A DNA stretch of 13,318 nucleotides from Tidjanibacter sp. Its GTDB lineage: Bacteria > Bacteroidota > Bacteroidia > Bacteroidales > Rikenellaceae. Position numbers and translations under genes: made by a program. The notes beneath the pieces were generated by a model. That model had not been told where the DNA came from, did no database searches, and worked only from the letters and a program-made list of their open reading frames with translations. Below, piece after piece: positions 5,975 to 13,305 of this stretch. The stretch covers positions 1 to 13,318 of the forward strand of contig JAGBVY010000136.1 in NCBI GenBank assembly GCA_017630115.1. Direction: 5' to 3'. Positions within the stretch are counted from its first letter, which is position 1. Each line of letters starts with the position of its first letter.

Positions 5975-7369
5975 CTATCGAGCATTGACAATCTCCTTAA
6001 TCTCATTGATGATGCCTCGGGCCAAGCGCTCAGCCGAATCCTCGTCGCGACTCTCGGAGTAGATGCGAATGATAGGCTCGGTGTTGCTCTTACGAAGGTG
6101 GACCCATTCGGTGGGGAAGTCAATCTTCACACCGTCGATGTCGGTAACGTTGTAGTCGGTGTAGCGGTTGAGCATAATGGCCAACACCCTATCGACATCA
6201 ATATCAGGAGTGAGCTGAATCTTGTTCTTCGAGATGTGGAACTGGGGGTAGGAGGCCTTCAACTCACTCACCCTGCATCCCTTATGTGCTAGCAGCGAGA
6301 GGAACAATGCCACACCCACAAGCGCATCGCGACCATAGTGCAACTCGGGGAAGATGACTCCACCGTTGCCCTCGCCGCCAATAACAGCGCCCGTCTCCTT
6401 CATCTTGGCCACAACATTGACCTCGCCCACAGCCGAAGCCGCATAGCTTCCGCCATAGCGCTCGGTCACCTCGCGCAAAGCACGAGTGGAGGAGAGGTTC
6501 GACACCGTATTGCCACCGCCACGACGCGAAAGGATGTAGTCGGCACAAGCAACAAGCGTATATTCCTCGCCAAACATCTCACCATCCTCGCACACCAATG
6601 CCAACCTGTCCACATCGGGATCGACCACAATGCCCAAATCGGCCCTCTCACGAGCCACAACACTGCAAATCTCCGTAAGATTCTCAGGTAGAGGCTCGGG
6701 GTTGTGGGCGAAGTTGCCCGTAGGCTCGCAGTTTATCTTAACCACCTCAACACCAAGCTCTTCGAGCAGTGCGGGGATAACTGTGCCACCAACCGAATTG
6801 ACAGCATCGACAACCACTTTGAAGTGGCGAGCCTTGATGGCCTCAACATCTACATCGGCCAAAGCCAACACCGACTCAATATGCTCCCTATCAAACGAGC
6901 TGCGCTCTACAACGTGGCCAATGTGGTCAATCTCGGGATAGCTCCAATCATTCTGCTCGGCATAGGCCAACACCTTCTTGCCCTCGGCGTCGGTGAGGAA
7001 CTCGCCAGCCGAAGTGAGCAATTTCAGGGCGTTCCACTGTTTGGGGTTGTGGGAGGCGGTGATAATGATACCACCACTGGCACCACGAGAGGTGACAGCC
7101 AACTCCGTACCCGGTGTGGTGCAAAGACCCACCGACACAACATCCACTCCGCAACCAAGCAGAGTACCAATGACAACATCCTCAACCATCTCGCCCGACA
7201 GACGAGCATCCCTACCAACCACAACTTTCAGATGTTCCTCGGGTTGCTGCTCGCTAAGAAAACGAACATAGGCGGTGACAAATTTGACAATATCAAGCGG
7301 AGTGAGGTTGTCACCAACACATCCACCAATAGTACCTCGAATGCCGGAAATTGATTTAATTAGTGTCAT
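5975..7369 (-). CDS. glmM: Phosphohexomutase, probably phosphoglucosamine mutase
   Basis: The 464-residue product has the full alpha-D-phosphohexomutase layout: SGIRGTIG at 8-15, the phosphoserine loop TASHNP at 104-109 (catalytic Ser106), the metal loop DPDVDR at 250-255, the sugar-binding loop GGEGNGG at 331-337, and the phosphate-binding RKSNTEP at 426-432. The family moves a phosphate between C1 and C6 of a hexose phosphate. Bacteroidetes proteins of this length and with these loops are usually annotated GlmM, which makes glucosamine-1-phosphate for UDP-GlcNAc and peptidoglycan; phosphomannomutase or phosphoglucomutase activity cannot be excluded because GEGNGG differs from the most typical specificity loops. 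It is the first gene of a likely operon with ppa and is divergent from the phosphodiesterase gene at 7476. Confidence 0.85.
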   Translation of the reverse strand: MTLIKSISGIRGTIGGCVGDNLTPLDIVKFVTAYVRFLSEQQPEEHLKVVVGRDARLSGEMVEDVVIGTLLGCGVDVVSVGLCTTPGTELAVTSRGASGGIIITASHNPKQWNALKLLTSAGEFLTDAEGKKVLAYAEQNDWSYPEIDHIGHVVERSSFDREHIESVLALADVDVEAIKARHFKVVVDAVNSVGGTVIPALLEELGVEVVKINCEPTGNFAHNPEPLPENLTEICSVVARERADLGIVVDPDVDRLALVCEDGEMFGEEYTLVACADYILSRRGGGNTVSNLSSTRALREVTERYGGSYAASAVGEVNVVAKMKETGAVIGGEGNGGVIFPELHYGRDALVGVALFLSLLAHKGCRVSELKASYPQFHISKNKIQLTPDIDVDRVLAIMLNRYTDYNVTDIDGVKIDFPTEWVHLRKSNTEPIIRIYSESRDEDSAERLARGIINEIKEIVNAR

Positions 7370-7408
7370 AAATACGATTTTGGAAAAGTTTACTTTCTAT
7401 ATCAACCA

Positions 7409-7416
7409 CAAATATA
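7409..7416 (-). promoter_or_regulatory. -7 box (TATATTTG) for the glmM-ppa operon
   Basis: Read on the minus strand, TATATTTG matches TAnnTTTG and lies 39 nt before the ATG at 7369. No clean -33 TTTG is seen at the expected spacing. It lies within the 106-nt divergent region shared with the gene at 7476. Confidence 0.55.
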
Positions 7417-7420
7417 CAAT

Positions 7421-7436
7421 TATTTTTGTACTTTTG
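7421..7436 (+). promoter_or_regulatory. Two adjacent -7 boxes for the phosphodiesterase gene
   Basis: TATTTTTG (7421-7428) and TACTTTTG (7429-7436) both fit TAnnTTTG, back to back. They leave a leader of about 35-45 nt before the ATG at 7476. A -33 box is not obvious for either. Confidence 0.55.
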
Positions 7437-7475
7437 TAAAGCACAAACGACAACAATTTAACCATAAAAAACAAT

Positions 7476-8723
7476 ATGAAAAGAAATCATCTCTTATTTG
7501 CCGCCCTGTTGGCGCTCATTTTCGTCAGCTGCCAAGGCAACAACTCCGCATCCAAACAAGAAGACAGCTATGTGGTTATCCTCTCTATGGACGCCTATCG
7601 CCACGACCTCTCAACACTCTACGACACCCCAACACTCGACTCCATAGCCAATGTTGGCGTCTATTCCAAGGTGAAACCCTGCTTCCCTAGCAACACCTTC
7701 CCCAACCACTACTCTATGGCCACAGGTCTGCACCCCGACCACCACGGCATCGTAAACAACAGTTTCTACGACAAGAGCTTGGGGCTCTCCTACTCTATCG
7801 GTAACGATGAGGCCCGCGTCAATCCCGACTTCTACAAGGGTGAACCTATTTGGAACACCGTCGAGCGTCAGGGTCAGATAGCCCACGTCTATACTTGGGT
7901 GGGTGTTGAAGCCCCCTATGAGGGCGGTTTCCCCACCAAATACCTCATCTACGACGAGAATCGTTCGCGCAAGGAGCTTGCCGACCACGTTTTGGCAGCC
8001 CTATGCAACCCCAATGTAGAGGAGATTCCCAACCTTACGATGTGGTATTTCGACGAGCCCGACGCCGTGGAGCACCGTTATAGCCCCACCTCGGAGGAGA
8101 CCCGCGCCGTTGTTGAGGACATCGACGCCGTACTGGCCTACTTTATGCGCGAAGTGCGTAAGTCGCCCGTCTATGACAAGCTCAACTTCATCTTCACAGC
8201 CGACCACGGTATGACCGAGCTCAACCCCGACAAGTACTTCAACATCTACCCCCTTATCCCCGGCAAAGCTAAATTCTTCTTCAACTCCAACCCCCTCACC
8301 CTCGAACCCACCCCAGAGGATATAGAGGCGGTCTATACCACTCTGAAAGCCCACGAAGAGGAGGGTCACTACCGTGTATGGCTGCGCGAGGAGCTGCCTG
8401 CCGAGTTCCACTATGGCACCTACACCGACCGCATACAGCCCATTGTATTGCAACCCGAGACTGGTTGGAAGGTGGTCTATCACGAAAAGACTGGTTGGGG
8501 TCGCCCACGCGCCAAGGCCTCCTCACACGGTTTCGACCCCGAGCACCCCGATATGCAGATGGCTTTCTTTGCTTGTGGCCCTGCCTTCAAGAAGGGTTAT
8601 GTTCACGATGTGACATTCCGCAACCTCAACAACCACCTCATCATCGCACACATTCTTGGCATCGACCCCGCCGAGAACAACGACTGCACTTGGGAGGACA
8701 TCAAGGGATTGTTTGTTAAATAG
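7476..8723 (+). CDS. Nucleotide pyrophosphatase/phosphodiesterase family lipoprotein (alkaline phosphatase superfamily)
   Basis: The 415-residue product has a lipoprotein signal (LLALIFVSC, Cys19), placing it in the periplasm or on the outer membrane. The rest matches the type I phosphodiesterase/nucleotide pyrophosphatase (NPP) fold. VVILSMDAYR (about 33-42) gives the first metal Asp, PSNTFPNHYSMATGLHP (about 71-87) the nucleophile Thr, FDEPDAVEHRYSP (about 191-203) further Asp and His ligands, FTADHGM (about 239-245) the DHG pair, and SHGFDPEHPDMQ (about 349-360) the last His. All expected metal ligands appear present, so it should be an active Zn phosphodiesterase cleaving pyrophosphate or phosphodiester bonds; the substrate is not predictable. 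The first motif reads MDAYR where many family members have DGxR. It heads a + strand block with a glycosyltransferase and an unknown gene. Confidence 0.9.
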   Translation: MKRNHLLFAALLALIFVSCQGNNSASKQEDSYVVILSMDAYRHDLSTLYDTPTLDSIANVGVYSKVKPCFPSNTFPNHYSMATGLHPDHHGIVNNSFYDKSLGLSYSIGNDEARVNPDFYKGEPIWNTVERQGQIAHVYTWVGVEAPYEGGFPTKYLIYDENRSRKELADHVLAALCNPNVEEIPNLTMWYFDEPDAVEHRYSPTSEETRAVVEDIDAVLAYFMREVRKSPVYDKLNFIFTADHGMTELNPDKYFNIYPLIPGKAKFFFNSNPLTLEPTPEDIEAVYTTLKAHEEEGHYRVWLREELPAEFHYGTYTDRIQPIVLQPETGWKVVYHEKTGWGRPRAKASSHGFDPEHPDMQMAFFACGPAFKKGYVHDVTFRNLNNHLIIAHILGIDPAENNDCTWEDIKGLFVK

Positions 8724-8819
8724 CCCAACAGCCAAACATATTTGTGGGGCAAATTTGGCACAAAATGTGCCGCACCACAACCACAACCACAAGTTCAACC
8801 CGCAAATACAGAGTAAAAT

Positions 8820-9746
8820 ATGGTTGCTATCTCGCTGATTATAGCCACCTACAACGGAGCTAAAAAGCTTCCGATGGCGCTCGATTCACTCACCCAACAA
8901 ACCCTCGACAAGGAGCTCTGGGAGGTGATTGTTGTCAATAACAACTCCTCGGACAACACCGCCGAGGTGGTTGAGAATTTTGCCAAAGCCCACCCCGAAA
9001 TAAGCCTGAAACTGGTGGATGAGCCCCAACAGGGACTCTCCTACGCACGCAACAGGGGTATTGACGAGGCCAAAGGCGACTACCTCGCCATCATCGACGA
9101 CGACGAGATTGCTTGCCCCGGATTTCTGCGCGAGTATTTCGAGTTTCTCGATACCCACCCCTACATCGTGGCTGCGGGCGGACGCATCGTGCCCCACTAC
9201 CCCAACAAACCTCCTCGTTGGCTCTCGCGTATAACCGCACGCCCCATTGCCGGCACTCTCGACTTGGGCAAGGAGATTAAACCCTTCCCCGAAGGCAAGT
9301 ATTTCGGCGGAGGCAATATGTGCCTAAGGCGCACAGCCATAGACTATTATGGCAAATTCAACACCAACCTCGGAAGGCGTGGCAACCGACTGCTTGGAGG
9401 TGAGGAAAAGGAGCTTTATATGCGCTACTATGCCTCGGGCGAGGATATCTACTACCTGCCCGGCGCAGAAATCAAACACGTCATTAGCCCCGAAAGACTC
9501 ACCAAACCCTACTTCAAGGCTGTTTGCTACCGCATTGGTCAGAGCGAACGAATCCGCACCCTCGGCATTAGTCCCAAGGCTTTCCGCAAAAGAATTGGTG
9601 CAGAGCTGTTTAAGTGGTGTGCCACTATCGCCATCGGCCTCTTCTATCTCATCACATTCCAGTGGCCAAAAGCTCAGTATCTGGTGATTATGCGCCGACA
9701 AATCTCGCGTGGCCTGAAAGATGCCAACATAGACAAAGACCTATAA
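8820..9746 (+). CDS. Family 2 (GT-A) glycosyltransferase
   Basis: The 308-residue product opens with the GT2 nucleotide-binding strand ISLIIATYNG (4-13), then VIVVNNNSSDNTAEVV (37-51), GLSYARNRGI (72-81), and a DDD motif (IIDDDE, Asp93-95) that binds the metal and nucleotide-sugar. GGGNMCLRR (163-171), GGEEKELYMR (193-202) and His220 form the acceptor and catalytic part. A hydrophobic stretch at about 267-282 (CATIAIGLFYLITFQW) plus basic residues suggests C-terminal membrane association, as in enzymes that build surface polysaccharide or glycolipid. Donor and acceptor are unknown. It starts 96 nt after the phosphodiesterase gene; the gap holds a short GGCAC/GTGCC hairpin (8757-8771) and no clear -7 box, so read-through is plausible. 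The next gene starts 11 nt after its stop. Confidence 0.9.
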   Translation: MVAISLIIATYNGAKKLPMALDSLTQQTLDKELWEVIVVNNNSSDNTAEVVENFAKAHPEISLKLVDEPQQGLSYARNRGIDEAKGDYLAIIDDDEIACPGFLREYFEFLDTHPYIVAAGGRIVPHYPNKPPRWLSRITARPIAGTLDLGKEIKPFPEGKYFGGGNMCLRRTAIDYYGKFNTNLGRRGNRLLGGEEKELYMRYYASGEDIYYLPGAEIKHVISPERLTKPYFKAVCYRIGQSERIRTLGISPKAFRKRIGAELFKWCATIAIGLFYLITFQWPKAQYLVIMRRQISRGLKDANIDKDL

Positions 9747-9757
9747 AACAACACGTT

Positions 9758-10552
9758 ATGACCCAAAGTCACCATACAGAAATACTCTCTACCTCAACAG
9801 CCGAACTCATCCGTCGCTATGGCGAATTTGATTCGGAGGGTTTCCTCAAATCGTTCTACATCATCAACGAGGAACTGATTGGCGCAATCCGCAATGCGAG
9901 CCAATGGCTCAAAGAGGGATTCTGGGCCAACGAACACCTTAGCGAGGAGTGGGAGAAAGAGAATCCCTGCGACAACTGCCCCGACAAACCGAGTTGTGGC
10001 ATAACTTGCCGCCGCAAACACTCATTTGACAAGGTGGTTTATGGAGGATTACTGTGCGGCAACAGCCCTGTGGCTTACAGGCTATTTTGGGAGAGTGACG
10101 ACGTAGAAAACAAGGTACATTTTAAGGTACGTTTGCAGGGTGAAAACGAGCTTGTTTTCTCTCGTGACATCGGCCACGCACCAGGTGCAATTGAATTTGG
10201 CCGATATGGCTTAGTTAGAATCGAGCGCAACAAGATTGTCTTGCCACCTTGGAGCGCAGCTCTCTACAAGATGTTTGTTCGCCACCCCAAAGGATTCCCT
10301 CTATCGGCATTGGCAAGAGAGCTAAGAGGCGAATTTATAGGCATATATAGAACGCTGTCAGGTTCAGAGGTTAAAACAAACAAACTAAGAGAGCAACTAC
10401 ATTCCCCACGCCTAAGCCACATACTCAACAACAAACTCTCCGAACTAAACCTCCTGCTAAGAGACCACGAAGTGAGAGAGGATTTTATTCCTCGGGCCGA
10501 TAAATATAAGTCCAACAACAAACCCTACTACATCCCCTATATTTCGGAGTAA
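9758..10552 (+). CDS. Unrecognised protein with a four-cysteine cluster
   Basis: The frame is open from 9614, but that ATG lies well inside the glycosyltransferase gene; the ATG at 9758, 11 nt past that gene's stop, is the sensible start and gives 264 residues. Cys71, 74, 80 and 84 (CDNCPDKPSCGITC, spacing CX2C-X5-CX3C) could bind zinc or an iron-sulphur cluster. The middle part is beta-rich (YGLVRIERNKIVLPPW). From about 185 on, PPWSAALYKMFVRHPKGF followed by LARELRGEFIGIYRTLSG and LNNKLSELNLLLRD resembles, from memory, an unnamed C-terminal module of other Bacteroidetes proteins and could be a winged helix; this is tentative. No signal peptide is seen, so it is probably cytoplasmic. The gene contains two copies of AAGGTACRTTT, and two more follow its stop. 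Confidence 0.65.
   Translation: MTQSHHTEILSTSTAELIRRYGEFDSEGFLKSFYIINEELIGAIRNASQWLKEGFWANEHLSEEWEKENPCDNCPDKPSCGITCRRKHSFDKVVYGGLLCGNSPVAYRLFWESDDVENKVHFKVRLQGENELVFSRDIGHAPGAIEFGRYGLVRIERNKIVLPPWSAALYKMFVRHPKGFPLSALARELRGEFIGIYRTLSGSEVKTNKLREQLHSPRLSHILNNKLSELNLLLRDHEVREDFIPRADKYKSNNKPYYIPYISE
10107..10134. repeat. AAGGTACRTTT repeats inside the gene
   Basis: AAAACAAGGTACATTT (10107-10122) is followed 12 nt on by AAGGTACGTTT (10124-10134). They encode KVHFKVRL in the host gene. The same words recur after the stop codon at 10551-10587. Confidence 0.75.
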
Positions 10553-10587
10553 AACAAGGTACGTTTTTGCAAAAACAAGGTACATTT
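10551..10587. repeat. Tandem pair of AAAACAAGGTACRTTT
   Basis: AAAACAAGGTACGTTT at 10551-10566 and AAAACAAGGTACATTT at 10572-10587, a 21-nt period. They start within the TAA of the preceding gene and end 1 nt before the terminator stem. The GTAC core makes each site partly palindromic. Confidence 0.8.
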
Positions 10588-10588
10588 A

Positions 10589-10628
10589 GAACAACAAAAG
10601 GCGAGAATAATCTCGCCTTTTGTTGTTC
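10589..10628. terminator. Bidirectional terminator, 18-bp perfect stem
   Basis: GAACAACAAAAGGCGAGA (10589-10606) is exactly complementary to TCTCGCCTTTTGTTGTTC (10611-10628), loop ATAA. A/T runs within the stem give a GC block followed by a T-rich tract on both strands. It separates the gene ending at 10552 from rnr ending at 10647. Confidence 0.9.
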
Positions 10629-10646
10629 ATCAAAAACCAATCTCGC

Positions 10647-12905
10647 CTAACGACGTTTTCGCAACTGGCGCACAGCCCTTCGACTACCATTTTCGGGCTC
10701 GCTGTTGAGCCTCTCTTGTAGAGGCCACCATACACCCTTGTTGTCATAGGAGCCAACCATCTCGAAGTCGAGTTGTTTGAGCCTTAAATCGGCCGACTTG
10801 ACTCGGATTTTCACCCTGTCGCCAAGCACAAACTTGCGACCCGAGCGCGTACCAACAGCTGCATACTCCTCCTCGTCGAAGGCATAGAACTCATCGGAGA
10901 GGTCGCGCATAGCCACCATACCCTCAATGTGGGTCTCCTCCAACTCCACATAGAGTCCCCACTCGGTAACACCACTAATTGAGCCCTCAAACTCTTGGCC
11001 GATGCGCTCCTTCATAAACTCAACCATCTTATATTTCACCGAGGCACGCTCGGCCTCAGCAGCCCTTGCCTCCATCTCGCTAGAATGTTCACAAAGTTCC
11101 TCAACAACCTCACTATCAACCGAATGGCCACCATCGAGGTAGTGGGCCAATAGGCGGTGAAGCATCATATCGGGATAGCGTCGGATGGGCGAAGTAAAGT
11201 GGGAATAGTAGGGGAAAGCAAGTCCATAGTGGCCGATATTTTCGGTAGAGTAGTATGCCTTCTGCATTGTCCTAACCGCCAAAATAGAGACCACATTCTC
11301 CTCGCTCTTGCCCTTGATTTGCCCCATCAGGGCATTCATCTGATTGGCCACCTCGCGCCCCTTGCGAGCGTCGAAATAGTAGCCAAATTTGAGTATGAAG
11401 TTTGCAAAACGAGCCAATTTTTCGCCATCGGGCTTGTCGTGGACACGATAGACAAACGTCTTGGCTCTACCATTCTTACCCTTTTTACTACCAATAAACG
11501 CTGACACAGAGCGGTTTGCGAGCAACATAAACTCCTCTATCAACTGGTTAGCCTCCTTCTGCACCTTGAAGTACACACCAAGAGGTTTGCCATTCTCATC
11601 GAGAGCAAACTTAGCCTCCTCGCGGTCAAAACCGATAGCTCCTTCGGCAAAGCGTCGTTGGCGCAGTTTCTGAGCCAATCCATTGAGTGTCAGTATCTCT
11701 TGCTTGAAATCGCCCTCCTCTCCTTCAATGATTCGCTGGGCCTCTTCATAGGTGAAGCGACGGTTGGAGAGAATCACAGTGCGCCCAAACCACTCGCGCA
11801 CCACCCGCGCTTCGCTATCGAGCTCAAACACAGCCGAAAAGCACAACTTTTCTTCGTCGGGACGCAACGAACAAAGCTCGTTGGAGAGGCGCTCAGGCAA
11901 CATTGGGATAGTCCTATCGACCAGATAGACACTTGTAGCCCTCTCGCGAGCCTCCTGCTCTACAAGCGAACCCTCTTTTACATAGTGAGTTACGTCGGCA
12001 ATATGGACACCCACCTCAACATTGCCACTATCGAGCGTGCGGAACGACAAAGCATCGTCGAAATCTTTGGCATCGGCGGGGTCGATTGTAAAAGTAACCA
12101 CATCGCGGAAGTCACGACGAGAGGCATACTCCTTCTCGGTAATCCTATCGGAGATGCGCTCAGCCTCCTCCTCAACCTCACGAGGAAAGTCGTAGGGAAG
12201 TCCAAACTCCGCCAAAATAGCGTGCATCTCGGCAGTATTATCTCCCTCTTTACCAAGCACTTCCACCACTCTGCCAGTGGGACACTTACTCTCGGCCTCC
12301 CACGAAATTATGCGGGCAACAACCTTGTCGCCATCGGCAAGTTTATCCACCCCCTTGTCGATGAAAATATCGACAGGCATATTCTTAGAAACCACCCTAA
12401 CAAAGGCGTGGGAGCGCGTTTTCTCAACCACACCAACGTAGTTGCGCTCCGCCCTCTCAACAACCTCAACTATCTGACCCTCAGGGTCGCCCGAGGCACG
12501 GCGGCGCACAATCGCCACCCTCACTTTGTCGCCATCGAGAGCTCGCGAGGCATTGCGTTTATCGACGAAAATATCTTTGTCGGCACCCTCAACCACAACA
12601 TACAAACTGCCCGAGGCCAACATCTGCACATAACCCTCAACGGTTGGCAGCGCTCGTGCAGCAAGACGAAACGTAGAGGCCGAAGTTGCCTCCACAACGC
12701 CTTCCTCAACCATCTGATAGACAATGGCTTTGGTTTGGTAACGCCCTTCGCGATCGGCACCACCGCTCTGCGCCGCGAGAGTTTTCAGCGCAAACTTGCG
12801 CGACGGGAACGAGCGGAAAAGCTGCATAATTACAGCTGCTCTATCGTTGCGAGGGCCACCTTTGGCGCCTCTTTTGGTGCTCTTTTTCTTTCCTACTTTT
12901 GCCAT
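10647..12905 (-). CDS. rnr: Ribonuclease R (3'-5' exoribonuclease)
   Basis: RNase R degrades structured RNA processively from the 3' end and takes part in mRNA and rRNA quality control. The 752-residue product has a Lys/Arg-rich N-terminus (1-20), a helical winged-helix-like segment (about 22-80), cold-shock OB domains (about 90-215, with DIFVDKRNASRALDGDKV and DIFIDKGVDKLADGDKV), the RNB catalytic domain from about 265, and a C-terminal S1 domain (about 640-720, GSISGVTEWGLYVELE) with a basic tail. The catalytic cluster TIDPADAKDFDDA carries Asp275, 281, 283 and 284, in the same spacing as E. coli D272, D278, D280 and D281. HIADVTHYVKEGS, RTIPMLPERLSNELCSL and HFTSPIRRYPDMMLHRLL are the other RNB signatures. 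It appears intact. AAAGGA precedes the ATG. It is a monocistronic minus-strand gene with a terminator at its 3' end. Confidence 0.95.
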   Translation of the reverse strand: MAKVGKKKSTKRGAKGGPRNDRAAVIMQLFRSFPSRKFALKTLAAQSGGADREGRYQTKAIVYQMVEEGVVEATSASTFRLAARALPTVEGYVQMLASGSLYVVVEGADKDIFVDKRNASRALDGDKVRVAIVRRRASGDPEGQIVEVVERAERNYVGVVEKTRSHAFVRVVSKNMPVDIFIDKGVDKLADGDKVVARIISWEAESKCPTGRVVEVLGKEGDNTAEMHAILAEFGLPYDFPREVEEEAERISDRITEKEYASRRDFRDVVTFTIDPADAKDFDDALSFRTLDSGNVEVGVHIADVTHYVKEGSLVEQEARERATSVYLVDRTIPMLPERLSNELCSLRPDEEKLCFSAVFELDSEARVVREWFGRTVILSNRRFTYEEAQRIIEGEEGDFKQEILTLNGLAQKLRQRRFAEGAIGFDREEAKFALDENGKPLGVYFKVQKEANQLIEEFMLLANRSVSAFIGSKKGKNGRAKTFVYRVHDKPDGEKLARFANFILKFGYYFDARKGREVANQMNALMGQIKGKSEENVVSILAVRTMQKAYYSTENIGHYGLAFPYYSHFTSPIRRYPDMMLHRLLAHYLDGGHSVDSEVVEELCEHSSEMEARAAEAERASVKYKMVEFMKERIGQEFEGSISGVTEWGLYVELEETHIEGMVAMRDLSDEFYAFDEEEYAAVGTRSGRKFVLGDRVKIRVKSADLRLKQLDFEMVGSYDNKGVWWPLQERLNSEPENGSRRAVRQLRKRR

Positions 12906-12933
12906 TTTCCTTTGATTTTCAACTATCTTTCTA

Positions 12934-12954
12934 CAAAGATAACCTACAAATATA
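12934..12954 (-). promoter_or_regulatory. Two tandem -7 boxes for rnr
   Basis: On the minus strand, TATATTTG (12954-12947) and TATCTTTG (12941-12934) both match TAnnTTTG. The nearer one gives a leader of about 25 nt, the farther one about 38 nt. No TTTG -33 box stands at the standard distance from either. Confidence 0.6.
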
Positions 12955-12986
12955 GTAATTATTGTCTGCTCTTTTCATTTGGGGAC

Positions 12987-13022
12987 AAAAAAAAAGAAGG
13001 TCTGCTTTGTTTGCAGACCTTC
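12987..13022 (-). terminator. Intrinsic terminator reading minus strand
   Basis: GAAGGTCTGC (12996-13005) and GCAGACCTTC (13013-13022) form a perfect 10-bp stem with a 7-nt loop. On the minus strand the stem is followed by nine T residues (A9 at 12987-12995). It lies just 3' of the partial tRNA copy on that strand and would insulate the rnr promoter from upstream transcription. Confidence 0.85.
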
Positions 13023-13028
13023 CAAAAA

Positions 13029-13048
13029 TTAGTCGGGGTGACTAGATT
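13029..13048 (-). repeat. Partial duplicate of the tRNA-Pro 3' end (possible att site)
   Basis: The 20 bases at 13029-13048 differ from 13227-13246 only in the second half of nothing I can detect beyond the outermost base: TTAG followed by TCGGGGTGACTAGATT is shared. This covers the discriminator base, the 3' acceptor strand and part of the T arm of tRNA-Pro, and then diverges, so the rest of the tRNA is absent. It may be an attachment-site scar or a relic of a tandem tRNA. Confidence 0.75.
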
Positions 13049-13189
13049 ACCTCGCTACGAGCCACACAAGATGGCTATACGCTCGGTGATCGTAGGTCGG
13101 AAGCCAAACAAAGCAATAGCCCTCCTTGCAGTGCAAGGGCTTTTTATTATAAGGCCCGCCTTCGTGCAAACACGGGCGGCCATTATAAC
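13049..13189. other. Structured non-coding segment with two further hairpins
   Basis: No gene is seen. Complementary words CTACGA/TCGTAG and GAGCC/GGCT fall within about 13053-13095, so the first part may fold. An imperfect hairpin with AGCCC...GGGCT outer arms (13118-13141) is followed on the plus strand by TTTTTATT and looks like a plus-strand terminator. A longer bulged inverted repeat spans 13147-13188 (TTATAA arms outside, CGCC/GGCG and CGTG/CACG inside, loop CAAA). It could encode a small RNA, or be debris between two tRNA-end repeats. Confidence 0.45.
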
Positions 13190-13218
13190 AAAAAGCCTCC
13201 AATCTTGCGATTGAAGGC
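13190..13218 (-). terminator. Terminator downstream of tRNA-Pro
   Basis: GCCTCCAATC (13195-13204) pairs with GATTGAAGGC (13209-13218), one mismatch, loop TTGC; on the minus strand it is followed by TTTTT. It sits 12 nt past the tRNA 3' end and would end that transcript. Confidence 0.75.
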
Positions 13219-13230
13219 CTTTGCTTTTAG

Positions 13231-13305
13231 TCGGGGTGACTAGATTCGAACTAGCGACACCACGCCCCCCAGACGTGTACTCTAACCGGGCTGAGCTACA
13301 CCCCG
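13231..13305 (-). tRNA. tRNA-Pro (anticodon GGG)
   Basis: Read on the minus strand, the 75-nt gene folds as a cloverleaf. Acceptor CGGGGTG (13305-13299) pairs with CACCCCG (13238-13232), and the discriminator A is at 13231. The D arm starts GCTC, the anticodon arm is CACGT-CTGGGGG-GCGTG (one T-G pair) with anticodon GGG, the variable loop is 5 nt, and the T arm is GCTAG-TTCGAAT-CTAGT. It reads CCC codons. CCA is not encoded: CTA follows the discriminator. The promoter lies beyond the right edge of the window. Confidence 0.92.

Noticed and set aside
8775..8792. Three tandem CCACAA units before the glycosyltransferase gene
   Set aside because: Too short and simple to distinguish from chance in C/A-rich intergenic sequence; no structure or partner copy found.
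9614..9757. N-terminal extension of the Cys-cluster protein from the ATG at 9614
   Set aside because: These 48 codons overlap the end of the glycosyltransferase gene, which is well supported there, while the ATG at 9758 follows that gene's stop by 11 nt.
11658..13214. A 518-codon plus-strand open frame antisense to rnr and running past its start
   Set aside because: rnr on the opposite strand has all RNB motifs intact, and the antisense translation shows no domain, signal or plausible protein composition. It runs through the rnr promoter and the hairpins. Long antisense frames are a common by-product of codon bias.
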